In this document: piece after piece, positions 1 through 8,328 of the stretch
Position numbering within the stretch: the first letter of the stretch is position 1
Layout: every line of letters starts with the position of its first letter
From: BACL27 sp947488385
Lineage (GTDB): Bacteria > Actinomycetota > Acidimicrobiia > Acidimicrobiales > Ilumatobacteraceae
Assembly: GCA_964203655.1 (NCBI GenBank)
Contig: CAXNMJ010000008.1
Coordinates: 1-64,000, forward strand
Length of the DNA: 64,000 bases
Direction of reading: 5' to 3'
The notes under the pieces: model-generated
The model's input: the letters and a program-made list of their open reading frames with translations, nothing else
What the model was told of the DNA's origin: nothing
Databases searched by the model: none
Program-made: the position numbers and the translations under genes

Positions 1-37
1 GCTTACGCCTACGAAGGTTCAAATCCTTCCCGGCCCA
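1..37 (+). tRNA. tRNA 3' part, probably tRNA-Tyr (cut by window start)
   Basis: The T arm is clear: stem GAAGG/CCTTC at 13-17 and 25-29 around loop TTCAAAT, then the acceptor 3' strand CCGGCCC at 30-36 and discriminator A at 37. No CCA is encoded. The bases before the T arm (GCTTACGCCTAC) look like a long variable arm, so this is a class II tRNA (Tyr, Leu or Ser). Tyr is preferred because actinobacteria often keep Tyr, Thr, Met and Trp tRNA genes together ahead of secE. The anticodon lies outside the window. Confidence 0.75.
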
Positions 38-79
38 CAATCACTTCAGTCATTACTGAATAGGGCGTAGGATTTTTAA

Positions 80-535
80 ATGATCATCTCGACCAATGAT
101 TTAAAAAATTATGTCGGTCGCGTGACGATGGTTGACGGAAGTTTTGATCCACTTCATGAAGGCCATATTGCATATTTTGCGGCAGCCCAAAAACTTGGCA
201 AACCTGTATTGTGCAACATTGCTTCCGATGAATGGACAAAGACGAAACATGCCGTCTTGCTAGACGCATCACAGCGGGCAGTTGTGATTGATGCAATCAG
301 ACATATCGACTTTGTGCACATTTCGAATAGTTCAACCGCGTCGGTTCTCGCAACGCTGAAGCCCGCCGTATACGCCAAAGGCAGTGATTGGCAAGACCGA
401 GGCGGAATACCCAAAGAAGAGCAAGAGATTTGCTCAAATAACGGGATCAAAGTTGTCTATCTAGATACGGTCACCAATTCGTCTTCGGCATTATTGCAAA
501 AGTTTTCAACTGGTGTAGGCGACAAAAATGTCTAA
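80..535 (+). CDS. HldE/RfaE C-terminal-like nucleotidyltransferase
   Basis: This 151-residue protein has a cytidylyltransferase-like fold. The nucleotide-binding motif GSFDPLHEGH is at residues 20-29, and a KGSDW segment near residue 100 corresponds to the KGGD-type segment of the adenylyltransferase half of HldE/RfaE. That family joins a nucleotide to a sugar phosphate, classically heptose 1-phosphate. It stands alone, without the kinase half. The stop overlaps the next gene's start by 8 bases (ATGTCTAA), so the two are probably co-translated. It is the first gene after the tRNA fragment and opens a surface-glycan block. The sugar substrate is inferred from gmhA downstream; a glycerol-phosphate type substrate cannot be excluded. 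Confidence 0.75.
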   Translation: MIISTNDLKNYVGRVTMVDGSFDPLHEGHIAYFAAAQKLGKPVLCNIASDEWTKTKHAVLLDASQRAVVIDAIRHIDFVHISNSSTASVLATLKPAVYAKGSDWQDRGGIPKEEQEICSNNGIKVVYLDTVTNSSSALLQKFSTGVGDKNV

Positions 536-1442
536 GTATTCGTGCGTGGCCTCGTTTCATACGAATCCGTTTACATGTGGCGTCGCGCGGTTCAATGTTT
601 CGCTGGCGAAATCCCTTAAAACAAAAGTTTTGTCCCTTTCGACTGCGCACACTTCTGGCTCTGGCAGGGTTTTGCTCTCAATAAAGTTGCAAGAGATTGA
701 TGAACCTGGCAAAGCGGTATTGCGGTCGATGCTTGCAGATGCTGAGTTTAAATTTGACATTTTTCTTCACGCCTGTGAGTTTTCGTCTCTTGAAGATGAA
801 CTGTTGAAAAAAGCAGGAAGCGTGTTTGCGGCAAGTTCTGAGATCGGCAAAGAACTGCAGAGCAAACGCCCAGACGTGGTCAGCCTCTTTGCTCCAGGTG
901 CAGCAGTAACTGCAAACACAAAAGAGTCGCAAATCAATTTGCTCACTTTTGGTATGGCACACAAAATCAGTGCAGCCGGTTATCGCCGACTCGGAAAAGT
1001 CCTGAGCGAAGGGTCTCAGTCTTTTAGTTTGGAAGTTTCATCCGCCCTGCACGAAGGAACTAGCTTCGATGAGAATTTCTTTCTCGTTGGATCAGAGATT
1101 TCTGAAGTCTTTGGCGGAAATGTAGTTTTTCTTGGGTTCTTGGCTGATGACGAAGTTTCGCGGCGACTCTTAACGACGACGGCTCTCGTCGCGTTTTTCC
1201 CAAAGGGTGTGCGAGAAAACAACACAACCGTTATGAGCGCGATGGCCCATGGGTGTGCAGTGATCAGTAATTTAGACCCTGCGAGTCCAACATGGATGCA
1301 ACATGGTCAAACAATCTTTGACATCAATCAGTTGACAGAGTTTCCAGATTTGTCTCAAATTAAGCAAGTTGGCCAAAACGCGCAGCAAGCAGTTGGTGCT
1401 TTTAGTTTTGTTGAGCTGGCCAAGTTGCTGCAAAAAGAATAA
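528..1442 (+). CDS. Glycosyltransferase-like protein (GT4-type C-terminal half)
   Basis: The protein has 304 residues. Its C-terminal half looks like a GT-B glycosyltransferase: the segment ENNTTVMSAMAHGCAVIS (about residues 231-248) resembles the acidic E-x7-E donor-binding region of GT4 enzymes, with a following 'D' segment and a short terminal helix. The N-terminal half starts with a GVARF segment, like acceptor-domain starts in this fold. It would act at the cytoplasmic face of the membrane, adding a sugar to a glycan. The classic second Glu of the E-x7-E motif is not obvious, so the enzyme may be divergent. It overlaps the upstream nucleotidyltransferase and is followed 7 bases later by the TIGR04372-type gene. 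Donor and acceptor cannot be read from sequence. Confidence 0.6.
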   Translation: MSKYSCVASFHTNPFTCGVARFNVSLAKSLKTKVLSLSTAHTSGSGRVLLSIKLQEIDEPGKAVLRSMLADAEFKFDIFLHACEFSSLEDELLKKAGSVFAASSEIGKELQSKRPDVVSLFAPGAAVTANTKESQINLLTFGMAHKISAAGYRRLGKVLSEGSQSFSLEVSSALHEGTSFDENFFLVGSEISEVFGGNVVFLGFLADDEVSRRLLTTTALVAFFPKGVRENNTTVMSAMAHGCAVISNLDPASPTWMQHGQTIFDINQLTEFPDLSQIKQVGQNAQQAVGAFSFVELAKLLQKE

Positions 1443-1449
1443 ATCGTCA

Positions 1450-2646
1450 ATGAGTCTGATTCGAAAATTACTTCAATTGGCTTTGCGGATTTTGCTGTTT
1501 CCAGCGTCGCTGATTTTGTTTTTGTTAAAACGCTTGCTGGTTGTCGAACTGGTGCTCCCTAATGTGACTTTGTTCGGACATCTTGCACTTGAGCCAGAGA
1601 AAATTCTTAGCAAGATCAACAGCGAACGCGCTCAAGATCGATCGAAGCCGAAACGTATCTTAATTTGGTCGTTTGATAAACCTAGATTGCAAGCCAATAA
1701 GACTCTGGTCAAAATGTGGCGCAAAGAGCTGTTTGTTCTGCCCTCAGCAGTTGTTGACGCTTTGCACCGGTCAAGTAAGTGGATTCCAAATTTTGAGATA
1801 AGTATTCTGCAGTTTGACAAGTTGCATGAAAACGATCATGTTCTTGATAGTTGCTCTTCGCACTTAAAGTTTTCTAAAGCCCAAGAAGATTTGGGGCAAA
1901 GGTATCTGCGCCGTGTTGGTGTGATGCCAGGAATGCCATATGTATGTCTGATAGTTCGCGAAGCCGCCTGGGCGCCGCCTACAACGGGCCCTTCTTCAAG
2001 TGGCACTCTCCGTAGTCGATCTTTTGAAGACTTTGTTTTGGCAGCAGAAGCCTTGATCAAACTTGGTGTGGCAGTGATCAAACTTGGTGCACCTGGCACA
2101 TTCAAAACCTCGGGCACACAAATAATTGATTATGCGAATAGCAGCGATAAGTCCGAATTCTTGGATGTATATCTTCCTGCGCATGCAACCGCTGCTGTAT
2201 CTACAATGTCGGGCCCAGATGCTGTTGCGCTGGCTAGCCGGGTGCCAGTTTTATACATCGACATTGCGCAGTATTCGCTTTGCTTTGCTGGTACCGAGTT
2301 GGTCACCTGGGTTCCAGCACTATTGCATAGTCAGAAACTTGGTCGCGTAATGTCGCTAGGCGAAGTTTTCGATTCTGGTGCAGGAAGATTTCTTGGCGCA
2401 ACCCCATTTGATGAAGCCAAAATAAGTGTTGTTAAGAGCTCACCAGAAAAAATCTGTGAGCATGTCGTTTCTTTTTACACGAATCTAAGTGATCGTGCGC
2501 CAGACAATACGTCAGTTTTACAAGCCGATTATCAAAAGAAGTTTCACACGCTGCTTTCGCAAAATTCGGTAGCACCACTCGGTCAGTTCAAATCAAAACT
2601 TTCAGAAGTTTTTATTGCTGACCATGGGGATACTTTTCTTGCCTAG
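1450..2646 (+). CDS. TIGR04372-type putative glycosyltransferase (copy 1)
   Basis: This 398-residue protein resembles the TIGR04372 putative glycosyltransferase family, found in surface-glycan clusters. Family-like segments are YVCLIVREAAW, then RSRSFEDFVLAAEALIKLGV with VIKLGAPG, then a SEFLDVYLPA block and the STMSGPDAVA loop. The N-terminus (about residues 9-30) is hydrophobic and suggests membrane association. I chose ATG 1450 rather than 1369: it lies 7 bases after the previous stop, while 1369 would overlap the glycosyltransferase by 74 bases. Its TAG stop shares CTAG with the stop of the convergent acetyltransferase. A paralogue of similar length is at 11503-12708. No member's reaction is known to me. 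Confidence 0.65.
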   Translation: MSLIRKLLQLALRILLFPASLILFLLKRLLVVELVLPNVTLFGHLALEPEKILSKINSERAQDRSKPKRILIWSFDKPRLQANKTLVKMWRKELFVLPSAVVDALHRSSKWIPNFEISILQFDKLHENDHVLDSCSSHLKFSKAQEDLGQRYLRRVGVMPGMPYVCLIVREAAWAPPTTGPSSSGTLRSRSFEDFVLAAEALIKLGVAVIKLGAPGTFKTSGTQIIDYANSSDKSEFLDVYLPAHATAAVSTMSGPDAVALASRVPVLYIDIAQYSLCFAGTELVTWVPALLHSQKLGRVMSLGEVFDSGAGRFLGATPFDEAKISVVKSSPEKICEHVVSFYTNLSDRAPDNTSVLQADYQKKFHTLLSQNSVAPLGQFKSKLSEVFIADHGDTFLA

Positions 2647-3146
2647 GCGGCAAGAGATTTTTGCATCACTGCGATATCTAGCCATTTGCCGAATTTTCGA
2701 GCAACTTGTTTTTCGATGCCGACCAATTCGAAACCACACGATGAGTGCAATCCGCGCGACGCCAAACTTTGAGCTTCAATCCGTGCGATAACTGAGTGAA
2801 ATCCCGAGACGGTCGCCGTTTCTATTAAATGTAAAAGAATCTGTTTTCCGATACCGCGTCTTGCGACGTCGCGGCGCACGTAAACAGAGTTTTCAACAGT
2901 AGATCTATAGCCACTTCGGTCTTTGTATTCGCTGAGTGCACCGAATCCGAGAACTGTTCCCGAGCTGTCTACTGCGACGACAGCGCAGAACGCGCCACTG
3001 CGAGCGGCAATCCATTCACGCTGAGTTTCAAGTGTGCGCGACACGAGATCCATTGTTGAAGTTTCGTTTTCGACTTCGTGGTTGTAGATCAAACGAATTG
3101 CCTCAGCATCGTCGCTGGTGGCTTCACGAATCGTCAATGTTGACAT
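2643..3146 (-). CDS. GNAT-family N-acetyltransferase (phosphinothricin/Pat-like)
   Basis: The 167-residue protein has a GNAT fold. The acetyl-CoA loop is the RRGIG segment, and it starts with the TLTIREATSDDAEAI pattern typical of the phosphinothricin acetyltransferase branch. The ENSVYVRRDVARRGIGKQI stretch matches that branch well. It transfers acetyl from acetyl-CoA to an amino group, but proteins of this branch have varied substrates and many are unassigned. ATG at 3146 is preferred to an upstream TTG at 3152. It is the only minus-strand gene in the first 59 kb and converges on the TIGR04372 gene, the two stops overlapping inside the palindrome CTAG at 2643-2646. No obvious role in glycan synthesis. 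Confidence 0.8.
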   Translation of the reverse strand: MSTLTIREATSDDAEAIRLIYNHEVENETSTMDLVSRTLETQREWIAARSGAFCAVVAVDSSGTVLGFGALSEYKDRSGYRSTVENSVYVRRDVARRGIGKQILLHLIETATVSGFHSVIARIEAQSLASRGLHSSCGFELVGIEKQVARKFGKWLDIAVMQKSLAA

Positions 3147-3230
3147 CCACAAAACCCTATCTTTTGGGGGATAGTCAGTTCCCGCTATATTGAAAGCGAA
3201 ATCTGTGAGGGTGAATCCGAGCAGTTGTTC

Positions 3231-3303
3231 GCCCTCTTAGCTCATTCGGTAGAGCACTTCCATGGTAAGGAAGAGGTGGTGGGTTCGATTCCCACAGAGG
3301 GCT
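3231..3303 (+). tRNA. tRNA-Thr (GGT)
   Basis: A full 73-base cloverleaf. Acceptor GCCCTCT pairs with AGAGGGC, the D arm is GCTC...GAGC, and the anticodon stem CTTCC/GGAAG closes the loop ATGGTAA, giving anticodon GGT. The T arm is GTGGG-TTCGATT-CCCAC and the discriminator is T. CCA is not encoded. It lies 11 bases before tRNA-Met, so both are probably cut from one transcript. Confidence 0.97.
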
Positions 3304-3314
3304 CCGTAATACAA

Positions 3315-3388
3315 GGCGACGTAGCTCAGTTGGTTAGAGCATCCGGCTCATAATCGGAAGGTCATCGGTTCGATTCCGATCGTCGCTA
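3315..3388 (+). tRNA. tRNA-Met (CAT), elongator type
   Basis: A 74-base cloverleaf. Acceptor GGCGACG pairs with CGTCGCT (the first pair is G-U). Anticodon stem TCCGG/TCGGA closes loop CTCATAA, giving CAT. T arm ATCGG-TTCGATT-CCGAT, discriminator A. A paired first acceptor position and no run of three G-C pairs in the anticodon stem point to the elongator rather than the initiator. The following exporter gene starts only 28 bases later (ATG 3417). Confidence 0.95.
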
Positions 3389-3416
3389 CAAGGTGCAAAG
3401 TAGAATTGAAAATCAG

Positions 3417-5180
3417 ATGTCTGACACTTCAGAAACGAAAGTTTCGACCGTTGAAACTGTAAAAATCGTCTGGAAGTTGTTCACAAACTCCGACCGTGTC
3501 GCGTTTATTCGAATTGTCGTAATGGTGATTGTCGGAATGTTCCTGGAGACGATCAGCCTCGGAATCGTTGTGCCGATTATCGGAATTCTGACCCAAGATG
3601 ACTATCAACAGAAGTATCCATTCATCGTCGACATTTTTGGAAACTTGAGTCGTGAAGAATTGATTTCTGCAGTAATGGTCGCAATGGTGTTGATATATGT
3701 CGTGCGCAGTTTGTTTTTGTTTTGGAGTCTTTGGATTCAAAAAGGTTTCTCTGCTTCGGTCTCTGGCCGACTGTCGCAAAGTCTTTTTTCAATTTATTTA
3801 CGTCAGCCATATATGTTTCACTTGCAGCGCAACTCGTCAACATTGATGCGTAACGCCAAAAACGCAACATCTGTTGTTACTTGTGGCGTTGATCCATTTT
3901 TGGTTTTACTTACTGACGGTCTTGTTGCGATTGCGATGTTTGCATTGCTGATTGCCGTCGAGCCTGTTGGCACCTTGGCCGTACTTTTGGTATTTGGTTT
4001 ATCAACTTTTGTGTTTCAAAGAACTACTCGTCGGCGAATCGACAATTGGGGTTACCAAGTTGACTATCACGAAACCAAGATCTTGCAGCATCTGCAAGAG
4101 GGTTTTGGTGGTGCAAAAGATGTAAAAGTTCTGGGCCGCGAAAACGAGTTTTTGTCTCAACATGAAAAACACCTCGGAGAGAGCATCAGAATAAATCGAA
4201 TTTATAACGTGATACTCACATTGCCACGGTCGTTCATGGAGATAATCACGATCGTTGGGCTCTGCTTGTTGGTTGTGAGCATGGTGGTTCGTGGTCGAGA
4301 GCTCGCCGACATCGTGCCAATTCTTGGTTTGTTTGCGGCGGCAGCCTTTCGAGTTATGCCGTCAATTAATCGCCTGCTGATGGCCACACAGACATTGATT
4401 TTCAATCGCTCAATCATCGCTTCGGTTTACAAAGACTTCTTGCTAGATAGCCCAGAGTCGCCAACTACAGGTAGCGGAAACAAGTTTGCTACACAGCTTG
4501 AACTTACCGATGTGAGCTTTAAATATCCGACTGCTGCGACGGCGTCGTTACAAAACGTTTCACTAGTTGTTAAGCGTGGTGAAGCGGTTGGCTTTGTTGG
4601 GCCAAGTGGTGCTGGAAAGAGCACGCTTGTTGACGTAATTCTTGGTTTGTTTGCGCCAACATCAGGTGTCGTGAAAGTTGATGGACAAGACGTTCAACAA
4701 AATTTAAGAAATTGGCAGAACCAGATTGGTTATGTTCCTCAGGCCATTTACCTGACTGATGATACGTTGCGTCGCAATGTTGCGTTCGGTCTTAATGATG
4801 AAAACATTGACGACAACTTGGTGCGCAATGCGATACGTCTTGCTCAGCTCGAGGAATTTGTCGCAACATTGCCAGAGAAGCTTGAGACTGTTGTCGGTGA
4901 GCGGGGAGTGCGGCTGTCTGGGGGTCAGCGCCAGCGAATAGGAATTGCACGAGCCCTTTATCACAACCCAAGCGTTTTGGTTTTAGATGAGGCGACAAGT
5001 TCACTCGACACGCCAACCGAACATGGTGTGATGCAGGCAGTTCAAGCATTGCAAGGCTCAAAGACTGTGTTGATCGTTGCGCACCGACTGAGCACTGTTG
5101 AATATTGCGACCGCTTGTACAAAATTGAAAATGCCCGAATCACCGAAGAAGGAACTTTCGACAAAGTTGTCAAGTCTTGA
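3417..5180 (+). CDS. ABC exporter, fused permease-ATPase (MsbA/PglK-like)
   Basis: This 587-residue half-transporter has an N-terminal membrane domain with about six helices (residues ~25-320) and a C-terminal ATPase. Walker A GPSGAGKS is near 395-402, the signature LSGGQRQRIGIARAL is about 120 residues later, Walker B LVLDEATSSLD follows, and the H-loop sits in IVAHRLSTVE. The layout is that of homodimeric type IV exporters such as MsbA or PglK, which flip lipid A or lipid-linked oligosaccharides. Given its place among glycan genes, export of a lipid-linked glycan is the best guess. A GTG at 3393 would add 8 residues but sits 5 bases from the tRNA end, so ATG 3417 was chosen. The substrate is inference. 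Confidence 0.85.
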   Translation: MSDTSETKVSTVETVKIVWKLFTNSDRVAFIRIVVMVIVGMFLETISLGIVVPIIGILTQDDYQQKYPFIVDIFGNLSREELISAVMVAMVLIYVVRSLFLFWSLWIQKGFSASVSGRLSQSLFSIYLRQPYMFHLQRNSSTLMRNAKNATSVVTCGVDPFLVLLTDGLVAIAMFALLIAVEPVGTLAVLLVFGLSTFVFQRTTRRRIDNWGYQVDYHETKILQHLQEGFGGAKDVKVLGRENEFLSQHEKHLGESIRINRIYNVILTLPRSFMEIITIVGLCLLVVSMVVRGRELADIVPILGLFAAAAFRVMPSINRLLMATQTLIFNRSIIASVYKDFLLDSPESPTTGSGNKFATQLELTDVSFKYPTAATASLQNVSLVVKRGEAVGFVGPSGAGKSTLVDVILGLFAPTSGVVKVDGQDVQQNLRNWQNQIGYVPQAIYLTDDTLRRNVAFGLNDENIDDNLVRNAIRLAQLEEFVATLPEKLETVVGERGVRLSGGQRQRIGIARALYHNPSVLVLDEATSSLDTPTEHGVMQAVQALQGSKTVLIVAHRLSTVEYCDRLYKIENARITEEGTFDKVVKS

Positions 5181-5218
5181 TCAGCTTTACTTGGCTAGAA
5201 TTTAAGGACAGAGTTTGA

Positions 5219-5800
5219 TTGGTGGATGGCATGCAACAACATATAACTGACTACTCGGCACGTTTGGCGTCGGCATTGACTCTTCCGGCAATTAAACAGG
5301 TGCCTCAGCTTGCAGCGGCTTTCAAAAGTGCATGGGATGAGAAGAAAACTATTTATCTGTGCGGAAATGGTGGCAGTGCGGGCAATGCAATCCATTTAGC
5401 GAACGACTTTATTTATGGCGCCGGTTTAACTCGAGGTATTGGTTTGCGTATTGAATCACTCTCGGCGAACCCAGCAGTTTTAACTTGTCTTGCCAATGAC
5501 ATTGGTTATGAAGAGGTTTACGCCGAGCAGTTGCGCGTGAAGGCAAATTCGGGAGATGTGTTGGTCGTGTTTTCTGGAAGTGGCAACTCACCGAATGTGG
5601 TTCGCGCTCTTGAGATGGGCAACAAACTTGGTATGGAGACTTTTGCGATTCTCGGTTTCTCGGGCGGCAAGTGTAAGGAAGTAGCAAAGTATCCATTGCA
5701 TTTTGAAATTAACGACATGCAGATCGCAGAAGATTTGCAGTTAATAATTGGTCACATGATTATGCAATGGCTTTGTGACGGCGCAAACAGCGACAAGTAA
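5219..5800 (+). CDS. gmhA: Phosphoheptose isomerase-like SIS protein (GmhA)
   Basis: The protein has 193 residues, the usual GmhA length. A single SIS domain carries CGNGGSAGNA at about 48-57, the SANPAVLTCLANDIGYE segment typical of GmhA, FSGSGNSPNV near 118-127 and the C-terminal EDLQLIIGHMI helix. GmhA converts sedoheptulose 7-phosphate to D-glycero-D-manno-heptose 7-phosphate in the cytoplasm, the first committed step to activated heptose. TTG at 5219 and ATG at 5231 are both possible starts; a -10-like TAGAAT lies at 5196-5201. It is followed by a sugar epimerase, a nucleotidyltransferase, a kinase remnant and an HddC-like enzyme, which together match an NDP-heptose route. Confusion with the DiaA branch is possible but the neighbours argue for GmhA. 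Confidence 0.85.
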   Translation: MVDGMQQHITDYSARLASALTLPAIKQVPQLAAAFKSAWDEKKTIYLCGNGGSAGNAIHLANDFIYGAGLTRGIGLRIESLSANPAVLTCLANDIGYEEVYAEQLRVKANSGDVLVVFSGSGNSPNVVRALEMGNKLGMETFAILGFSGGKCKEVAKYPLHFEINDMQIAEDLQLIIGHMIMQWLCDGANSDK

Positions 5801-5816
5801 GTAGAAGAGCGTCACA

Positions 5817-6798
5817 GTGACTGTTGCGTTGGTAACCGGCGGAGCAGGATTTATCGGCAGTCATCTAGTTGACGCATTGCTTGCGGAAAATATTTCAGTT
5901 CGGGTTGTTGACAATTATTCAACTGGTCGACCAGAGAATCTTGCACATGTGTCTGGAAAAGTTGAAGTCATTGAAGCCGACATAGCCAAAAGTGGGAGCT
6001 GGCAAAAGAGTTTTCAAGGCGCAGATTGGGTTTTTCATCTTGGTGCTTTGGCTGACATTGTCCCGAGCATTCAGCGTCCCGAAGATTATTTCTTGGCAAA
6101 TGTCAACGGCACTTTTAATGTGCTGGAGGCCGCAAAGCATGCAGGTGTCAAGCGATTTGTCTACGCGGCATCATCATCTTGCTACGGCATTCCCGACTCG
6201 TACCCGACTGCTGAGACTGCTGAAATTCGGCCGCAATATCCGTATGCCTTGACAAAGCGTCTTGGTGAAGAACTGGTGATGCATTGGGCGCAGGTTTATC
6301 AATTGCCTGCAGTGGCTTTGAGGCTTTTCAATGTTTATGGGCCACGATCTCGTACATCAGGAACGTACGGCGCCGTATTCGGTGTGTTCTTGGCACAAAA
6401 ACTCGCAGGTAAACCATTTACTGTCGTCGGCGATGGCACGCAGACCCGAGATTTCACCTACGTAACAGATGTCGCAAATGCATTTTTGACTGCAGCCCAA
6501 AGTTCGGCTCGTGCCGAAATCTTTAATGTTGGCAGCGGTCAAACGATTTCTGTAAATCGACTTGTCGAATTACTGGTGGGCGAGATCACGCATATTCCTA
6601 AACGTCCCTGGAGAGCCTGATTGTACGTTTGCTGACATTTCTAAAATTCGTCGTGAGTTGAAGTGGCAGCCGAAAGTCAACATAGAAAAAGGTGTCGAGC
6701 AGGTGCTCGCAAATATTGACTATTGGAAGTCTGCTCCGGTATGGACCCCAGCAAGTATCGCCACAGCAACGCAAGATTGGTTCAAGTATCTTGGCTGA
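5817..6798 (+). CDS. NAD-dependent sugar-nucleotide epimerase (extended SDR), frameshifted
   Basis: An extended short-chain dehydrogenase similar to UDP-glucose 4-epimerase/WcaG enzymes. The Rossmann motif TGGAGFIGS is at 7-15, the SSSCYG block follows, the catalytic pair is Y143-x3-K147, and RLFNVYGPRS comes later. The frame breaks at CCC 6606-6608: removing one C restores reading from ...IPKRP into GEPDCTFADISKIRRELKW and on to the stop at 6798. As written, the first frame ends at 6620 and the second lacks a proper start. One extra base in a homopolymer is as likely a sequence error as a mutation. The enzyme would epimerise or otherwise modify an NDP-sugar. Sitting right after gmhA, it could act on activated heptose, but the substrate is unproven. 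Confidence 0.8.
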
Positions 6799-6884
6799 TT
6801 AAGTCAGTAGAATTTAGGCACTGCGCTAGTCGCGTGAGCAAGTACTTACCGATCAGAAATCAAAATGGAGACAGGCCTCTTTAG

Positions 6885-7343
6885 ATGACCAAGCATCGAA
6901 GCGTATTTGTAGCAGGAATTTTTAATGTTCTGCACCCAGGACATATTCGGCTTCTAAAGTTTGCAAAAGAGTGCGGAGACAAGCTAATTGTTGGCGTAAT
7001 TAGTGACACGCTTGCTGGCGATGGCGCACACGTTGCACAAGACTTTCGGTTAGAAGCAGTAAAGATGAATGCCCTTGTTGATGAAGTTTTTTTGGTGCAG
7101 ACTTCTGTTGAGCAAGAAGTTTTGCGACTGAAGCCAGACATTGTTGTAAAAGGCAAAGAACACGAGTCACAAAAAAATCCTGAACAAAAAGCCGTTGAGT
7201 CTTACGGCGGAAAACTTATCTTCAGTTCTGGTGATGTGGTTTTTTCTTCGCTTGACCTGATTCGTCGAGAGATTGGCACACAGAACTCAAAACCTATTAC
7301 CCTGCCCGAATCAATTTATGTCACGGCGAAAAGTTTCATCTAA
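6885..7343 (+). CDS. Second HldE/RfaE C-terminal-like nucleotidyltransferase
   Basis: This 152-residue cytidylyltransferase-fold protein has GIFNVLHPGH at 11-20 and a KPDIVVKGKEHE segment near 86-97, which matches the KGGD-type segment of RfaE-like proteins. It should transfer a nucleotide to a sugar 1-phosphate. The next frame overlaps it: the kinase ATG at 7318 lies 26 bases before this stop. That pairing mirrors the two halves of HldE (kinase and adenylyltransferase), here as separate genes in reverse order. It differs clearly from the protein at 80-535, so this is not a recent duplication. A -10-like TAGAAT at 6808-6813 lies upstream. Confidence 0.78.
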   Translation: MTKHRSVFVAGIFNVLHPGHIRLLKFAKECGDKLIVGVISDTLAGDGAHVAQDFRLEAVKMNALVDEVFLVQTSVEQEVLRLKPDIVVKGKEHESQKNPEQKAVESYGGKLIFSSGDVVFSSLDLIRREIGTQNSKPITLPESIYVTAKSFI

Positions 7344-8328
7344 GTCACTTAGAGATTTGATGCAAAAATTTAAAGGATTGAAAGTAGTCGTGATCGGCGA
7401 TGTGATCATTGATGAATATATATCGTGTGACCCGCTTGGCATGTCAGAAGAAGATTCAACGATTGTTGTCACACCAATCTCAAGTCGAACATTTGTTGGG
7501 GGAGCGGCAATTGTCGCAGCGCATGCAGCGTCTCTTGGTGCAAAAGTCAAGTTCTTTTCAGTTGTTGGCGATGATGCAAGCGCAAAGTTCTGTCAAGAAG
7601 AGCTGAGCAAGTTTGGCGTAGAACACCATTTATTGGTTGACGACTCAAGACCAACAACACTTAAACAGCGCTTTAGAAGCAGGTCAAAGACACTTTTGAC
7701 GGGTAAGTCATTTAGCGCAGCGTCTAATTGATGGGTCACTACAAAATGCTCTAGTTGCGAACGTGACGAAGTCCTGTGCAGATGCAGATCTCTTGATTTT
7801 TTCGGACTTCAACTATGGGATATTGCCCCAAACAGTTGTGGATCAAATCACTGCGATTGCTAAAAAGAATAAAGTAAAAATTGTTGCGGACAGCCAGTCA
7901 TCATCTCAAATTGGTGACATTTTGCGGTTCCAAGACACAGACTTGTTGACGCCGACCGAGCGCGAAGCGACGCCTTGGCTTTGCGAAATACTGAGGATGG
8001 TCTTGTGGTTGTGGCTCGAGATGATTTGTGAAACGAGCTAATTCGAAAGTCGGCAACTCGTCAAACTTGGTGAGGAAGGAGTGTTGCTTCGCTTTCGTGA
8101 CGGTAAGACGATTGGAAGACAGATCAAATCCCTGCATTGAATTCGGCTCCGCAAGATGTAGCTGGTGCGGGGGATTGCATGTTGGTGGCGTCATCGCTCG
8201 CGCTAACTGTCGGCGCAAACATGTGGGAAGCCGGGCTTTTGGGTTCGCTGGCTGCAGCGATTCAAGTTGGTCGAGTTGGTAACACTCCGATTACGCAAGA
8301 CGAGATTCTCCACGAGCTATCTGAGTGA
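7318..8328 (+). pseudogene. PfkB/HldE N-terminal-like sugar kinase, heavily broken
   Basis: Pieces of one ribokinase-family (HldE N-terminal type) kinase can be followed through three frames. Piece 1 (7318-7698) has VVVIGDVIIDEYI, FVGGAAIVAAHAASLGA and KQRFRSRSKTLL. Piece 2 (from 7700) continues RVSHLAQRLIDGS to LLTPTEREA. Piece 3 (from 7975) reads LALRNTEDGLVVVARDDL. Piece 4 gives KLGEEGVLLRFRDG, and piece 5 (from about 8134) carries the catalytic-region motif DVAGAGDCML, standing for the DTxGAGD motif. Probable lesions are an extra A at 7699, extra bases near 7970 and 7974, an in-frame TGA at 8029, an extra T near 8050 and a frame change near 8132. The intact gene would phosphorylate heptose 7-phosphate. 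The density suggests decay, though a local stretch of bad sequence is possible. Confidence 0.8.

Noticed and set aside
3393..3416. GTG start for the ABC exporter five bases after tRNA-Met
   Set aside because: It leaves no space for a ribosome-binding site apart from the tRNA end; ATG 3417 is more natural.
7699..8140. Programmed frameshifting in the kinase gene
   Set aside because: Several shifts in both directions plus a stop codon, with no slippery heptamers or downstream stems, do not fit a programmed event.
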